A stretch of DNA of 33,152 nt from [Clostridium] aminophilum. Lineage in GTDB: Bacteria > Bacillota > Clostridia > Lachnospirales > Lachnospiraceae. The translations under genes were made by a program, and so were the position numbers. This document shows positions 8,153 through 15,678 of the stretch, in pieces. The stretch covers positions 1 through 33,152 of the forward strand of contig NZ_FOIL01000034.1 in assembly GCF_900101295.1 (NCBI RefSeq), written 5' to 3'. The notes under the pieces are model-generated. The model worked only from the letters and a program-made list of their open reading frames with translations. It ran no database searches and was not told where the DNA came from. Positions within the stretch are counted from its first letter, which is position 1. Every line of letters begins with the position of its first letter.

Positions 8153-8375
8153 TTGCGTAACCGCCCGGTGGGATGCTATTCTCTAACCGAAATTGTTATT
8201 GCCGGATGAAGGATGCTGTCCCTCAGGTTATGACACAGAGCGGAGACAGCGGAAGGGATGCACATTGATCCGGAGGGGGAAGTTTGAAGGAATGAATTCA
8301 AACTTTGGCAGGCGGCTCAAACAGACAGGGAAACTGATCTGCCTGAGCCCGGTGAAAAAAGAATAGGAGAAAGAC
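8153..8375 (+). promoter_or_regulatory. Promoter and structured leader of the purine permease gene
   Basis: TTGCGT (8153-8158) and TATTCT (8177-8182), 18 bp apart, are a plausible promoter and would give a leader of about 185 nt. The leader contains a hairpin GCTGTC/GACAGC (8215-8220 with 8245-8250, reinforced by CTC/GAG), a perfect 9-bp hairpin AAGTTTGAA/TTCAAACTT (8280-8288 with 8297-8305), and two crossing pairings, GGCAG/CTGCC (8307-8311 with 8339-8343) and GGCTC/GAGCC (8314-8318 with 8345-8349). The crossing pairs would be a pseudoknot or mutually exclusive. The ribosome site AGGAGA lies just after. It does not match the purine riboswitch core I know. Nothing else is seen between 8076 and 8152 except AT-rich DNA. 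Confidence 0.45.
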
Positions 8376-9767
8376 ATGAACAAGAGGTTCACAGATCCGT
8401 ACACCTTTGAGGGACGTATTCCGCTGAAACAGGCGATCCCGCTCGGTCTTCAGCACGTCATGGCGATGTTCGTCGGCAACCTTACGCCGCTGATCATTGT
8501 AATGGGTGTCTGTGGTATGGTTGGAAATGATTTCGAGGCACTTCGCATTTCGCTTCTGCAGAATGCCATGATCATGGCAGGCGTGGTTACGTTGATCCAG
8601 ATGTATGCCATCGGACCGATCGGCGGTAAAGTACCGGTTGTCATGGGAACCAGTTCCGGTTTCCTGGGTATCATGAAGTCTATTTCCGCAGCAATGGGCG
8701 GCGGTGTGTTCGGCTACGGTGCGATCCTCGGTGCGTCCATTGTCGGCGGTCTGATGGAAGGTGTGCTTGGACTCTTTCTGAAACCGCTTCGCCGATTTTT
8801 CCCGCCGGTTGTTACGGGATCGGTGGTTATGGCGATCGGTCTTTCTCTGATCGGTGTCGGAATGGGTTACTACGGCGGAGGAACTGCCAATCCGGATTTC
8901 GGTTCTGCCATCAACCTGTTCCTGGGCACCTTTGTCCTGATTGTAATCATTATCACAAAACACTTCGGCAAGGGCTTCGTGAGCTCCGCCAGCGTTCTGA
9001 TCGGCATTATCGCCGGATATGTGCTGGCAACCATCCTCTCCGCGGTTCTTCCGACGACCGGCGTGGACGCAAATGGTGCAGAGTACACGTACTCCTGGGT
9101 TGTCCAGTGGAACAAGGTTGCCTCTGCCGGATGGATCGAGGTTCCGAAGATTCTTCCGGTGAAGCCGGTATTTCAAATGAAGGCCATCATTCCGATGATG
9201 ATCATGTTTGTCGTCACCGCTGTGGAGACCATCGGCGATATCTCTGCCGTTCAGATCGGCGGTATCGGACGGGAGGCGAGCGACAAGGAGCTGGCCGGAG
9301 GCGTCATCTGTGACGGTGTCGGTTCTTCCCTGGCAGCACTGTTCGGTGTTCTTCCGAACACTTCCTTCAGCCAGAATGTCGGCCTTGTATCCATGACCAA
9401 GGTTGTAAACCGCTTCGCGCTGTCGGTCGGCGCCGTGTTCCTGATTCTCTGCGGATTCTGCCCGAAACTGGGCGCGGTGGTCAACATCATGCCGCAGTCG
9501 GTTCTCGGCGGAGCGGCGATCATGATGTTTGCGTCCATCATCGTCGGCGGTATCAGCCTGATCACCAACCATGGCGTGGACAGCCGCATCACGACGATTG
9601 TTGCGGTATCTGTCGGTCTGGGATACGGTATCGGAACCAACAGCGCCATTCTGGAAGGACTTCATCCGTATCTGAATCTGGTCTTCGGTGAGTCCGGTAT
9701 CGTTCCGACCGCGATCATCGCGATTTTGTTGAATGTTGTTCTTCCGAAAGACGAGAAGGAAGAATAA
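8376..9767 (+). CDS. NCS2-family purine permease (xanthine/uric acid type)
   Basis: A 463-residue, highly hydrophobic membrane protein of the nucleobase-cation symporter 2 family, importing a nucleobase with a proton or sodium. Family marks are Q26-H27 in the first helix (LGLQHVMAM), TGSVVMAIG (148-156), ETIGD (284-288) with the substrate-binding Glu, and NTSFSQNVG (328-336). The last resembles the xanthine/urate branch (SQN-G) more than the uracil branch, which has GEN-G. ATG 8376 follows AGGAGA. Its nearness to a molybdenum module containing a xanthine dehydrogenase-type enzyme makes xanthine or another oxidisable purine the most likely cargo; that part is inference. It is monocistronic and ends convergently with the ABC importer operon at the hairpin 9813-9881. 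Confidence 0.9.
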   Translation: MNKRFTDPYTFEGRIPLKQAIPLGLQHVMAMFVGNLTPLIIVMGVCGMVGNDFEALRISLLQNAMIMAGVVTLIQMYAIGPIGGKVPVVMGTSSGFLGIMKSISAAMGGGVFGYGAILGASIVGGLMEGVLGLFLKPLRRFFPPVVTGSVVMAIGLSLIGVGMGYYGGGTANPDFGSAINLFLGTFVLIVIIITKHFGKGFVSSASVLIGIIAGYVLATILSAVLPTTGVDANGAEYTYSWVVQWNKVASAGWIEVPKILPVKPVFQMKAIIPMMIMFVVTAVETIGDISAVQIGGIGREASDKELAGGVICDGVGSSLAALFGVLPNTSFSQNVGLVSMTKVVNRFALSVGAVFLILCGFCPKLGAVVNIMPQSVLGGAAIMMFASIIVGGISLITNHGVDSRITTIVAVSVGLGYGIGTNSAILEGLHPYLNLVFGESGIVPTAIIAILLNVVLPKDEKEE

Positions 9768-9812
9768 CTGCAGACGAGAGATATAAAAAAAGACAAAGAA
9801 TAAAAGATAAAA

Positions 9813-9881
9813 GACAGAAACCGCCCGGAATGTCCGTGCCAGAGAATCCTCTGACGACGCCGTTTCCGGGCGGTTTCTGTC
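9813..9881. terminator. Terminator between convergent purine permease and ABC importer units
   Basis: A perfect 18-bp stem (9813-9830 with 9864-9881) closes a 33-nt loop that has its own CAGAG/CTCTG hairpin. Read on the minus strand the stem runs into a T-rich tract (complement of 9785-9812), so it best terminates the importer operon. On the plus strand no U tract follows. Confidence 0.75.
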
Positions 9882-9962
9882 ATGCGAAAAAATATCCGGA
9901 AGTCCTGCAGCGCAAAGACGTTCCGCCCGGGGAGTCTGCCCCCGGATCGGGGATGAAACCGC

Positions 9963-10787
9963 CTAATGGATGATGTCAGTGTATCCGAGAACCAGCCGGT
10001 TTCCGAAGAAATCCGTCCGGAGGCCCTCGCCGTAGATTTCGCGCAGATATCCGGTGAAGGCATTCCGGAAGCCTTCATTTTCCTTTTCTTTCCGGAGATC
10101 GCCGATGAGGTGCCCGGCCTTCATGAAGAGAAAATGGCCGGCGTACTCGTAGGCGAGCTGCGGATCATGGATCGAAAAGACGACGCCGGTATTGCTTTTT
10201 CGGACATATCCGGAAAGCCGCTGCATGAATTCGTGCTGACGCCGGAGGTCCAGAGAGGCAACCGGCTCATCCATGAGGGAATAGCGGGCATTCTGGAGAA
10301 TCGCGCGGGCGAGATAAGCCATGCGGTTCTCACCGCCGCTCATGCGGGAAAGATTTCGTCCGATGAGGTGCGGAACGCCCAGCTCTGTCAGAAGGGCGCG
10401 GGCGTGTTCCAGGACGGCTTCGTCCGGTCTGGAGAAAGCGCCGAGGTAAGCGGAAGCACCCATTGCGGCGAATTCCTCTGCCGAAAAGGAAAATCCTCCG
10501 TCGGTTCGCTGGGGAACGTAGGAGAGAAGCCTGGCACGTTCGCGGCCGGACACGGAAAAGGACGGGCGGAATCGGGTACGGTTTTCGGAGAAAAGCAGCC
10601 GCCCGTCGGCGGTGACGGTGCCGGAGGACGGTGTGAGGAGCCCCAGAACCGATTTGATGAGCGTGGTTTTTCCGGAGCCGTTCAGGCCGATGAGAGCGGT
10701 GATCTCTCCGGGAGCCGCGTCGAAAGAGACGGAATTCAGAACCGTCCCGGACGGGTATCGAAAAGACAGATCGCGAATCTGCAGCAT
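9963..10787 (-). CDS. FecE/BtuD-type ABC transporter ATP-binding protein, probable molybdate/tungstate importer
   Basis: A 274-residue cytoplasmic ATPase that would power import through the FecCD-type permease encoded upstream. It has Walker A GLNGSGKT (34-41), Q-loop Q93, signature MSGGE (149-153), Walker B ending DEP (173-175) and the switch histidine in SIHD (H207). The signature opens with M where LSGGQ is commonest. It is the last gene of the minus-strand unit, 16 bp after the permease stop. The family serves siderophores, haem, cobalamin and, in the MolBCA group, molybdate and tungstate. The latter is favoured here only because of the ModE-like operator and molybdoenzyme genes next door. 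Confidence 0.88.
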   Translation of the reverse strand: MLQIRDLSFRYPSGTVLNSVSFDAAPGEITALIGLNGSGKTTLIKSVLGLLTPSSGTVTADGRLLFSENRTRFRPSFSVSGRERARLLSYVPQRTDGGFSFSAEEFAAMGASAYLGAFSRPDEAVLEHARALLTELGVPHLIGRNLSRMSGGENRMAYLARAILQNARYSLMDEPVASLDLRRQHEFMQRLSGYVRKSNTGVVFSIHDPQLAYEYAGHFLFMKAGHLIGDLRKEKENEGFRNAFTGYLREIYGEGLRTDFFGNRLVLGYTDIIH

Positions 10788-10803
10788 AGCATACTCCTTT
10801 TGT

Positions 10804-11817
10804 TTAATTATTTGCGGTCCGGCGGACGGAGATCAGAAAAACAGTGAGACAGACTGCGCCGAAGGCGGTAGTCAGGATGCTGATGGGAAGTTCCGAGGAG
10901 GTCAGATTCCGCGCGCAGGTGTCGGCGGCGAGTGTCAGGATCGCACCGAGAAGCGCGGTTTCCGCAAGATTGTGTTCAAAGTCGGAGCCGAAGACAGTCC
11001 GCGCAAGATGCGGGACGATCAGGCCGATCCAGGATACAATGCCGCTGACGCAGATCGATGCGGTCACAAGAAGGGTCGAGCACAGAATGCAGATCCGTTT
11101 GGTGGACCGGACCGGGATGCCGAGGGTCTGTGCTTCTTCCGGGCCCAGCGTCAGAACTTTGATGCGGTACCGCAGAAGAAAAAGAATCGTCAGGCAGATC
11201 AGGATGACCGGTGCACAGATCCGGAGATCGTTCCATCCGGCGAGAGAATAGCTCCCCATCAGCCAGTAATCAATGGCTGCGAGTTCCGAGGTCGGATCCG
11301 CCAGATATTTGAGCGCCATGATGGCGGAGTTCGCAAGTGCACTCAGGATTACACCGGAGATGACCAGATTGAAATACCGGTTTCCGCCGATTGCGGAAGA
11401 CAGAAGAACCGACAGAAACACCACGGTCAGACCGCCGGTGAAGGAGAAGAACTGTTTTTCCGCGATGCCGCCGGTTCCGAACAGGATGGCGCAGACGGCG
11501 CCCAGCGAGGCACCGCCGCTCACTCCGAGAAGGTCCGGTGATGCCAGCGGATTCCGGAAGAGTTCCTGATAGAGGAAACCGGCGGAGGCAAGCGCCGCCC
11601 CGCAGATGCAGGCGGTGAGATTGCGCGGAACCCGGACTTCCCGGAAGATCACGCTGTCCATGGGGGCCAGCGGCATTCCGCGGAGCACAAAAAGAATCTT
11701 TTCCGCAGTGAGCTCGTACTGACCGGTCATACAGGAGCAGAAAAATACCGCCGACAGAAGAAGGAGGAGCAGAAGGAGGTTCAGGCTCCGGTTTCGGCGG
11801 CGGGGGAAATCGTACAT
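10804..11817 (-). CDS. FecCD-family ABC permease, probable molybdate/tungstate importer
   Basis: A polytopic permease of the FecCD/BtuC type, 337 residues from ATG 11817, which has AAAGGAAG upstream. The frame continues to 11889 but the extra 24 residues lack a ribosome site. Family marks include PRNLTACICGAALASAGFLYQ, the NPLASPDLLGVSGGASLG stretch and, near the end, GIVSWIGLIVPHLAR. About ten hydrophobic segments can be seen. Two copies would form the membrane channel that works with the ATPase encoded downstream and the lipoprotein encoded upstream. The cargo is inferred from context as for its partners. Confidence 0.9.
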   Translation of the reverse strand: MYDFPRRRNRSLNLLLLLLLLSAVFFCSCMTGQYELTAEKILFVLRGMPLAPMDSVIFREVRVPRNLTACICGAALASAGFLYQELFRNPLASPDLLGVSGGASLGAVCAILFGTGGIAEKQFFSFTGGLTVVFLSVLLSSAIGGNRYFNLVISGVILSALANSAIMALKYLADPTSELAAIDYWLMGSYSLAGWNDLRICAPVILICLTILFLLRYRIKVLTLGPEEAQTLGIPVRSTKRICILCSTLLVTASICVSGIVSWIGLIVPHLARTVFGSDFEHNLAETALLGAILTLAADTCARNLTSSELPISILTTAFGAVCLTVFLISVRRTANN

Positions 11818-11857
11818 GGTGCGTTCTTCCTTTCTGAAGTCGCGGAAAGCGATAATG

Positions 11858-11931
11858 ATCCGCATCCGCCCCGGAGAAAAACCGGACAAACGGCAGAATG
11901 CCGGCCCGGATTCTCCGCGGCGGATGCGGAT
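11858..11931 (-). promoter_or_regulatory. Large hairpin between the binding-protein and permease genes
   Basis: ATCCGCATCCGCC (11858-11870) and GGCGGATGCGGAT (11919-11931) are perfect complements and can extend inward by 7 more pairs after one mismatch. It lies in the 145-bp gap of the operon and has no U tract after it. A likely role is stabilising the upstream mRNA end or partial attenuation, so that more binding protein than permease is made. Confidence 0.6.
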
Positions 11932-11962
11932 TGCAAAGCTTACCGGAAATGTGTGTCAGAGA

Positions 11963-13075
11963 TTACAGCTGGTCTTTGGTGATATCGATGTCAAACCAGG
12001 TTTTATAGAATTCCTGTGCCTTCTTTACATAATCATCCTCGGAAAGAAGCTCCGGATGAAGAACGGAAGTCATCCAGTAGATGCCGAGGATCGAAGACGG
12101 CTGCGGATAATCCCAGGCCTCAAGTCGTGACGGAACGGTGAAGAGACGGTTTTCTTTTACCGCTCTGACTTCCGCCAGGGCCGTGTTGTTCCGGATATCG
12201 TCTGTGGTGAACTCGGAATAGCTGACATTGAAGATGTACTCCGGATCATAGGCGAGGAGCTGCTCCGCGGTGATGTCCACCCACTTGGTGTCCGGCAGGT
12301 CCTCTGTGACCGGTGTGCCGCCGGCGATCCGGATCATTTCGTCCTGATACATGCCGCCTGCCGCCGCGCGGAGAACGGAATCGCTGCCGCACAGATAAAC
12401 CGACGGGCGCTCTTTGGCGCCGGATACCAGACTCCGGATCTCTTCGACGGAACGGTCGTAGTAGGATACGAGTTCATCCGCTTTTTCCCGTCTGCCGGTG
12501 ATGTCGCCGAGAAGACGGATCATACCGTTGAAATCATCATAGGTTTCCGGGTTTACCACAACGGTCGGGATGCCGAGGGATGTGAGCTTTTCCGCGGCGT
12601 CCTTCTGCTTTTTCGGAAGGATGACAACATCCGGGGAGAGAGCGGCAATTTTTTCGACATTGATCTCTTTTCCGGAACCGACACCCGGAAGATCCAGAAG
12701 CTCCGGCGCAGCCAGCTGGTAGAGGCCGCGGGTGTCCGCCTTGGTCTCGATGCCGACCAGAGATTCTTTTTCGCCCAGCGGGATGAGGGAAGCAGTCACC
12801 AGATAATAGCAGGAAACGATCTTCTCCGCAGGTTTGTCCAACGTGACTTCCCGGCCGGTCTGGTCGGTTACGGTGACGGCGCCTTCGCCGTTTACGGCTG
12901 CCTCTGCGGAGGCAGGGGAAATGCTGCCGACGCCGGCATTTTCACTGTTCTCTGCTGTCTGACCGTCAGAAGCCGGGGCAGTGGATGCCACAGCGGGTGC
13001 GGATGTGCCGCAGCCTGCAGCAGAGGAAGCCGCGATGGAAGCGGCGAGGGTGAGGAGAATAATTTGTTTTTTCAT
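11963..13075 (-). CDS. FecB-type substrate-binding lipoprotein, probable molybdate/tungstate binder
   Basis: A 370-residue secreted lipoprotein. The signal peptide ends at a lipobox SAAGC (Cys22), followed by a Ser/Ala/Glu-rich linker to about 65 and a two-lobed class III binding fold that opens with VTDQTGREVTLDKPAEKIV. The PDVVILP region and the late EAWDYPQPSSILGIYW segment fit this class. It captures substrate outside the cell for the FecCD/FecE-type partners. ATG 13075 follows AAAGGA. Its promoter is overlapped by a ModE-type operator, which supports molybdate or tungstate as cargo, as in the structurally related MolA of Haemophilus. Siderophore, haem or cobalamin remain alternatives from sequence class alone. 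Confidence 0.87.
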   Translation of the reverse strand: MKKQIILLTLAASIAASSAAGCGTSAPAVASTAPASDGQTAENSENAGVGSISPASAEAAVNGEGAVTVTDQTGREVTLDKPAEKIVSCYYLVTASLIPLGEKESLVGIETKADTRGLYQLAAPELLDLPGVGSGKEINVEKIAALSPDVVILPKKQKDAAEKLTSLGIPTVVVNPETYDDFNGMIRLLGDITGRREKADELVSYYDRSVEEIRSLVSGAKERPSVYLCGSDSVLRAAAGGMYQDEMIRIAGGTPVTEDLPDTKWVDITAEQLLAYDPEYIFNVSYSEFTTDDIRNNTALAEVRAVKENRLFTVPSRLEAWDYPQPSSILGIYWMTSVLHPELLSEDDYVKKAQEFYKTWFDIDITKDQL

Positions 13076-13096
13076 TTGGATAAATCCTTTCTGTAT

Positions 13097-13139
13097 CGTT
13101 ATACCGGTAAAAGTATAACGCTTTTGCTTCCTTTGTAAA
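13097..13139 (-). promoter_or_regulatory. Importer promoter overlapped by a ModE-type operator
   Basis: CGTTATAC-N8-GTATAACG (13097-13120) is a perfect inverted repeat. Written as CGTTATA-N10-TATAACG it matches the arm sequence and the 24-bp length of the E. coli modA ModE site as I remember it. On the minus strand TTTACA (13134-13139) and TATACT (13112-13117), 16 bp apart, make a promoter whose -10 lies inside the operator, so binding should repress the importer. The same site lies about 85 bp upstream of the divergent ModE-MocA/xdh operon, which it may also control. Confidence 0.75.
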
Positions 13140-13203
13140 GCATTTTCAGTTAAAATGGGCGGAGGTAACGGCGGGTGCGGAAGGAACGGCGGAGGTGAGT
13201 GAG

Positions 13204-14202
13204 TTGAACCCTAAAATTCAGGTTCAGATCTGTGAAGAAAACGGGGAGAAAATCTTTGGCCCGGGACCGGCGGAGCTGCTGCGGCGTGTCCGGGATACCG
13301 GGAGTCTTCATGCCGCGTCCAAAAGCATGAGTATGGCTTACTCGAAGGCGATGCGGATCATGCGCACGGCAGAGCAGAATCTGGGATTTCCGCTTCTTTC
13401 CGGAAAGGCCGGCGGGAAATCCGGCGGAGGAAGCGTTCTCACGAAAGAGGGGACGGAATTCCTTGAAAAATATGAGCGGTGGGAGAGTCAGGTCCACAGC
13501 TGCGGAATGCGGTACTACCGGGATATTTTCGGCGTGAAAGCGGAGGACGGTGTCCCGGACAAAAATGCTTCCGGAGGGGCCGGGCGGAAAATGGAGGCTT
13601 CGGGGAAACAAGAGGATCTTTCCGATGTCTCCGTTGTCGTCATGGCATCCGGATACGGCCGCAGATTCGGGTCCAATAAGCTCCTTGCGGATCTCGGAGG
13701 GCGGACGATAGCGGAACGCACGCTGGATGCGGTGCCTGCTGCGATGCGGAAAAATACGGTGGTTGTGACGCGTTATCCGGAGATTGCGGAGATGGCCCGG
13801 ATGAGGGATATGCGGACGGTGATGAATCCGTTTCCGGATCAGAGCGATACGGTCCGCCTCGGGACGAAGGACTGTATGGAACAATCCGCGGGAAAATGCC
13901 GGGGGATCCTCTTTCTTCCCTGTGATCAGCCGTATATCCGTACCGCCACGATGGAACGGCTGGTGTGGGAGTTTCTGCGGCATCCGGACGATCTGACCCG
14001 GCTCGGAAAAGACGGAACCGTCGGAAGCCCGATGATTTTCCCGGAGAGCACCTTTCCTGCGCTTCTTGCAGTCACCGGAGATACCGGCGGGCGGGAAGCG
14101 GCAAGAAAAAGCGGACTCCCGATTCATGTGGTGGAGGCACAGGCTCTCGAAGAACTAAATGATATCGACAGACCGGAGGATATAGATGTTTCGAATCAGT
14201 GA
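13204..14202 (+). CDS. ModE-like DNA-binding domain fused to MocA-like molybdenum cofactor cytidylyltransferase
   Basis: A two-domain protein of 332 residues. Residues 1 to about 105 resemble the ModE N-terminal winged helix: NPKIQVQI, then FGPGPAELL, DTGSLHAASKSMSMAYSKAM and a basic wing. No Mop/TOBE molybdate-binding domain follows. After a Gly/Lys-rich linker, residues about 143-332 form a MobA/MocA nucleotidyltransferase with MASGYGRRFGSNKLL (usual form LAAGxGxRFG-KLL), LPCDQP (238-243), GSPMIFP and GDTGGREAARK. The DQP motif points to MocA, which makes the cytosine dinucleotide cofactor used by xanthine dehydrogenases. I chose TTG 13204, 8 nt after GGAGG, because the GTG at 13195 touches that ribosome site and TTG gives the expected ModE beginning. 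The next gene starts 17 bp before this stop. Confidence 0.85.
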   Translation: MNPKIQVQICEENGEKIFGPGPAELLRRVRDTGSLHAASKSMSMAYSKAMRIMRTAEQNLGFPLLSGKAGGKSGGGSVLTKEGTEFLEKYERWESQVHSCGMRYYRDIFGVKAEDGVPDKNASGGAGRKMEASGKQEDLSDVSVVVMASGYGRRFGSNKLLADLGGRTIAERTLDAVPAAMRKNTVVVTRYPEIAEMARMRDMRTVMNPFPDQSDTVRLGTKDCMEQSAGKCRGILFLPCDQPYIRTATMERLVWEFLRHPDDLTRLGKDGTVGSPMIFPESTFPALLAVTGDTGGREAARKSGLPIHVVEAQALEELNDIDRPEDIDVSNQ

Positions 14203-15154
14203 ATATAAGAAAGTACAGTCCCTGCAGGAAGCATGGGAACTGAATCAGAAAAAAAGCACCCGGACGGCGGGCGGCATGACATGGCTGCGGTTGCGCCGCA
14301 ATCCGGCGGGCACGTTTGTCGATCTGTCGGGGCTCGGACTTGACCGGATTGAGGAGACGGAAGAGGAGATCCGGATCGGCTGCATGGTGACGCTCCGGGC
14401 GCTGGAGACCAGTGAGATCATGGAGCGGTATACGGAGGGCGCGGCGAAGGCGGCAGTCTGTCACATCATCGGCGTGCAGTTCCGGAATCTGGCCACCGTC
14501 GGCGGCAGCATTTTCGGCCGGTTCGGTTTTTCCGATGTGCTGACCCTGTTCCTTTCTCTCGACACCTATGTTGAGATGTACCGCGGAAATGAGAAAACCG
14601 AGCTCGTTCCGCTGCCGGAGTTTGCCGCGGCAAAACCGGACCGCGACATTCTGACGCGGGTCATCATCCGGAAGGAAAAACTCCATGCGGCATATGAGTC
14701 GGTGCGCACGAATGCGTCGACGGATTTTCCGGCGCTGACCGCAGCGGGAACTCTTCTGGAGGATGGATCGATCCGTCTGGTGATCGGCGCAAAGCCCCAG
14801 AGAGCAGAGCGGGTTCCGGCTGCAGAGAGCTGGAAGGCGGAGAGAGCATTTGCGGAGCGCAGCGAAGAGACGCCGCTTCTGTCGGAGGAGACAATCCGGG
14901 CTTATGCGGAGGAGGCAAAGAAGACCGTTAAAACCGGAAGCAATATGCGGGGAAGCAGCCGCTACCGGAGTGCTCTTGTCGGTGTGGAGACCGCACGGAT
15001 TCTCCGCACCCTCGCCGGAGCAAAGAAGCCGGCGGATCCGGAGAAAAACGCCGGTAAAGGCGCATCGGAATGCGGTGAGACCGCCGGTGCGGGAGAGAAG
15101 GACAGAACGAAGAACAGTACCTTGCAGAAGGAAGAGAAAGGGGTAAAGGCATGA
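14186..15154 (+). CDS. Xanthine dehydrogenase family FAD-binding subunit
   Basis: The medium subunit of a molybdenum hydroxylase, carrying FAD that passes electrons from the iron-sulfur subunit to the acceptor. It shows the two flavin loops of the family, TAGGMTWL (27-34) and NLATVGGSI (101-109), then the C-terminal domain with FPALTAAGTL. It is 322 residues; the last 50 or so are a Lys/Glu/Gly-rich tail without family character. GGAGG (14175-14179) precedes ATG 14186, within the end of the ModE-MocA gene, and its stop overlaps the next start by 4 bp (ATGA), so the chain is translationally coupled. Confidence 0.9.
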   Translation: MFRISEYKKVQSLQEAWELNQKKSTRTAGGMTWLRLRRNPAGTFVDLSGLGLDRIEETEEEIRIGCMVTLRALETSEIMERYTEGAAKAAVCHIIGVQFRNLATVGGSIFGRFGFSDVLTLFLSLDTYVEMYRGNEKTELVPLPEFAAAKPDRDILTRVIIRKEKLHAAYESVRTNASTDFPALTAAGTLLEDGSIRLVIGAKPQRAERVPAAESWKAERAFAERSEETPLLSEETIRAYAEEAKKTVKTGSNMRGSSRYRSALVGVETARILRTLAGAKKPADPEKNAGKGASECGETAGAGEKDRTKNSTLQKEEKGVKA

Positions 15155-15678
15155 TCGTCAGTATGGTTTTAAACGGGAAAAAGGTCGCATCCGAGATCGA
15201 TCCCGGCATGACACTTCTTGATTTTGTCCGGACACAAGGCTGCTATAGCGTAAAATGCGGCTGTGAGACGACGTCCTGCGGCCTCTGCACGGTTTTTCTG
15301 GACGATGTGCCGGTTCTTTCCTGTTCTGTTCTGGCTGCGGGAGCGGACGGCCGAAGGGTCACCACACTGGAAGGACTTCAGGAAGAAGCGGCGGAGTTCG
15401 GCGGTTTTCTTGCAGATCAGGGCGCGGAACAGTGCGGATTCTGCAATCCGGGCATGGTGATGAACACCATCGCAATGCTTCGGGAGAATCCGGATCCGAC
15501 GGAGGATGAGATCAAGGAATATCTTTCCGGGAATCTGTGCCGCTGCACCGGATACGAGAGTCAGCTGAGAGCGGTAAAAAATTATCTTGACTGGAAATAC
15601 AGCCGCGGTCTCTACGAGGGACGCGGAAAAAAGGAAGAGACGAACGAGGCGGAATGCGCGGCAAAGGAGGCACAGTGA
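15151..15678 (+). CDS. Xanthine dehydrogenase family 2Fe-2S subunit
   Basis: The small electron-transfer subunit with two [2Fe-2S] clusters, 175 residues. The plant-ferredoxin-like cluster uses C38, C43, C46 and C58. The helical-domain cluster uses C95, C98, C130 and C132 (QCGFC and LCRC). The loop GCETTSCGLC has Thr where the family usually has Gly (GCxxGxCG), and an extra Cys36 lies before it. About 20 charged residues extend past the normal end. It starts within the stop of the FAD subunit gene and its own stop shares a base with the ATG of the molybdenum subunit gene, so the subunits are made together. Confidence 0.93.
   Translation: MIVSMVLNGKKVASEIDPGMTLLDFVRTQGCYSVKCGCETTSCGLCTVFLDDVPVLSCSVLAAGADGRRVTTLEGLQEEAAEFGGFLADQGAEQCGFCNPGMVMNTIAMLRENPDPTEDEIKEYLSGNLCRCTGYESQLRAVKNYLDWKYSRGLYEGRGKKEETNEAECAAKEAQ

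Noticed and set aside
8131-8195. PurBox-like CCGAA at 8187-8191 and TTCGG at 8135-8139
   Set aside because: Flanks fit the PurR consensus poorly and the spacing is about 48 bp, not the close paired spacing known from Bacillus.
8190-8375. Known purine riboswitch upstream of the purine permease
   Set aside because: I could not find the conserved three-way junction core; only unassigned hairpins are visible.
8298-9665. Minus-strand open frame of 455 codons opposite the purine permease
   Set aside because: Antisense of a strongly biased membrane-protein gene, with His/Asp/Arg repeats and no motif.
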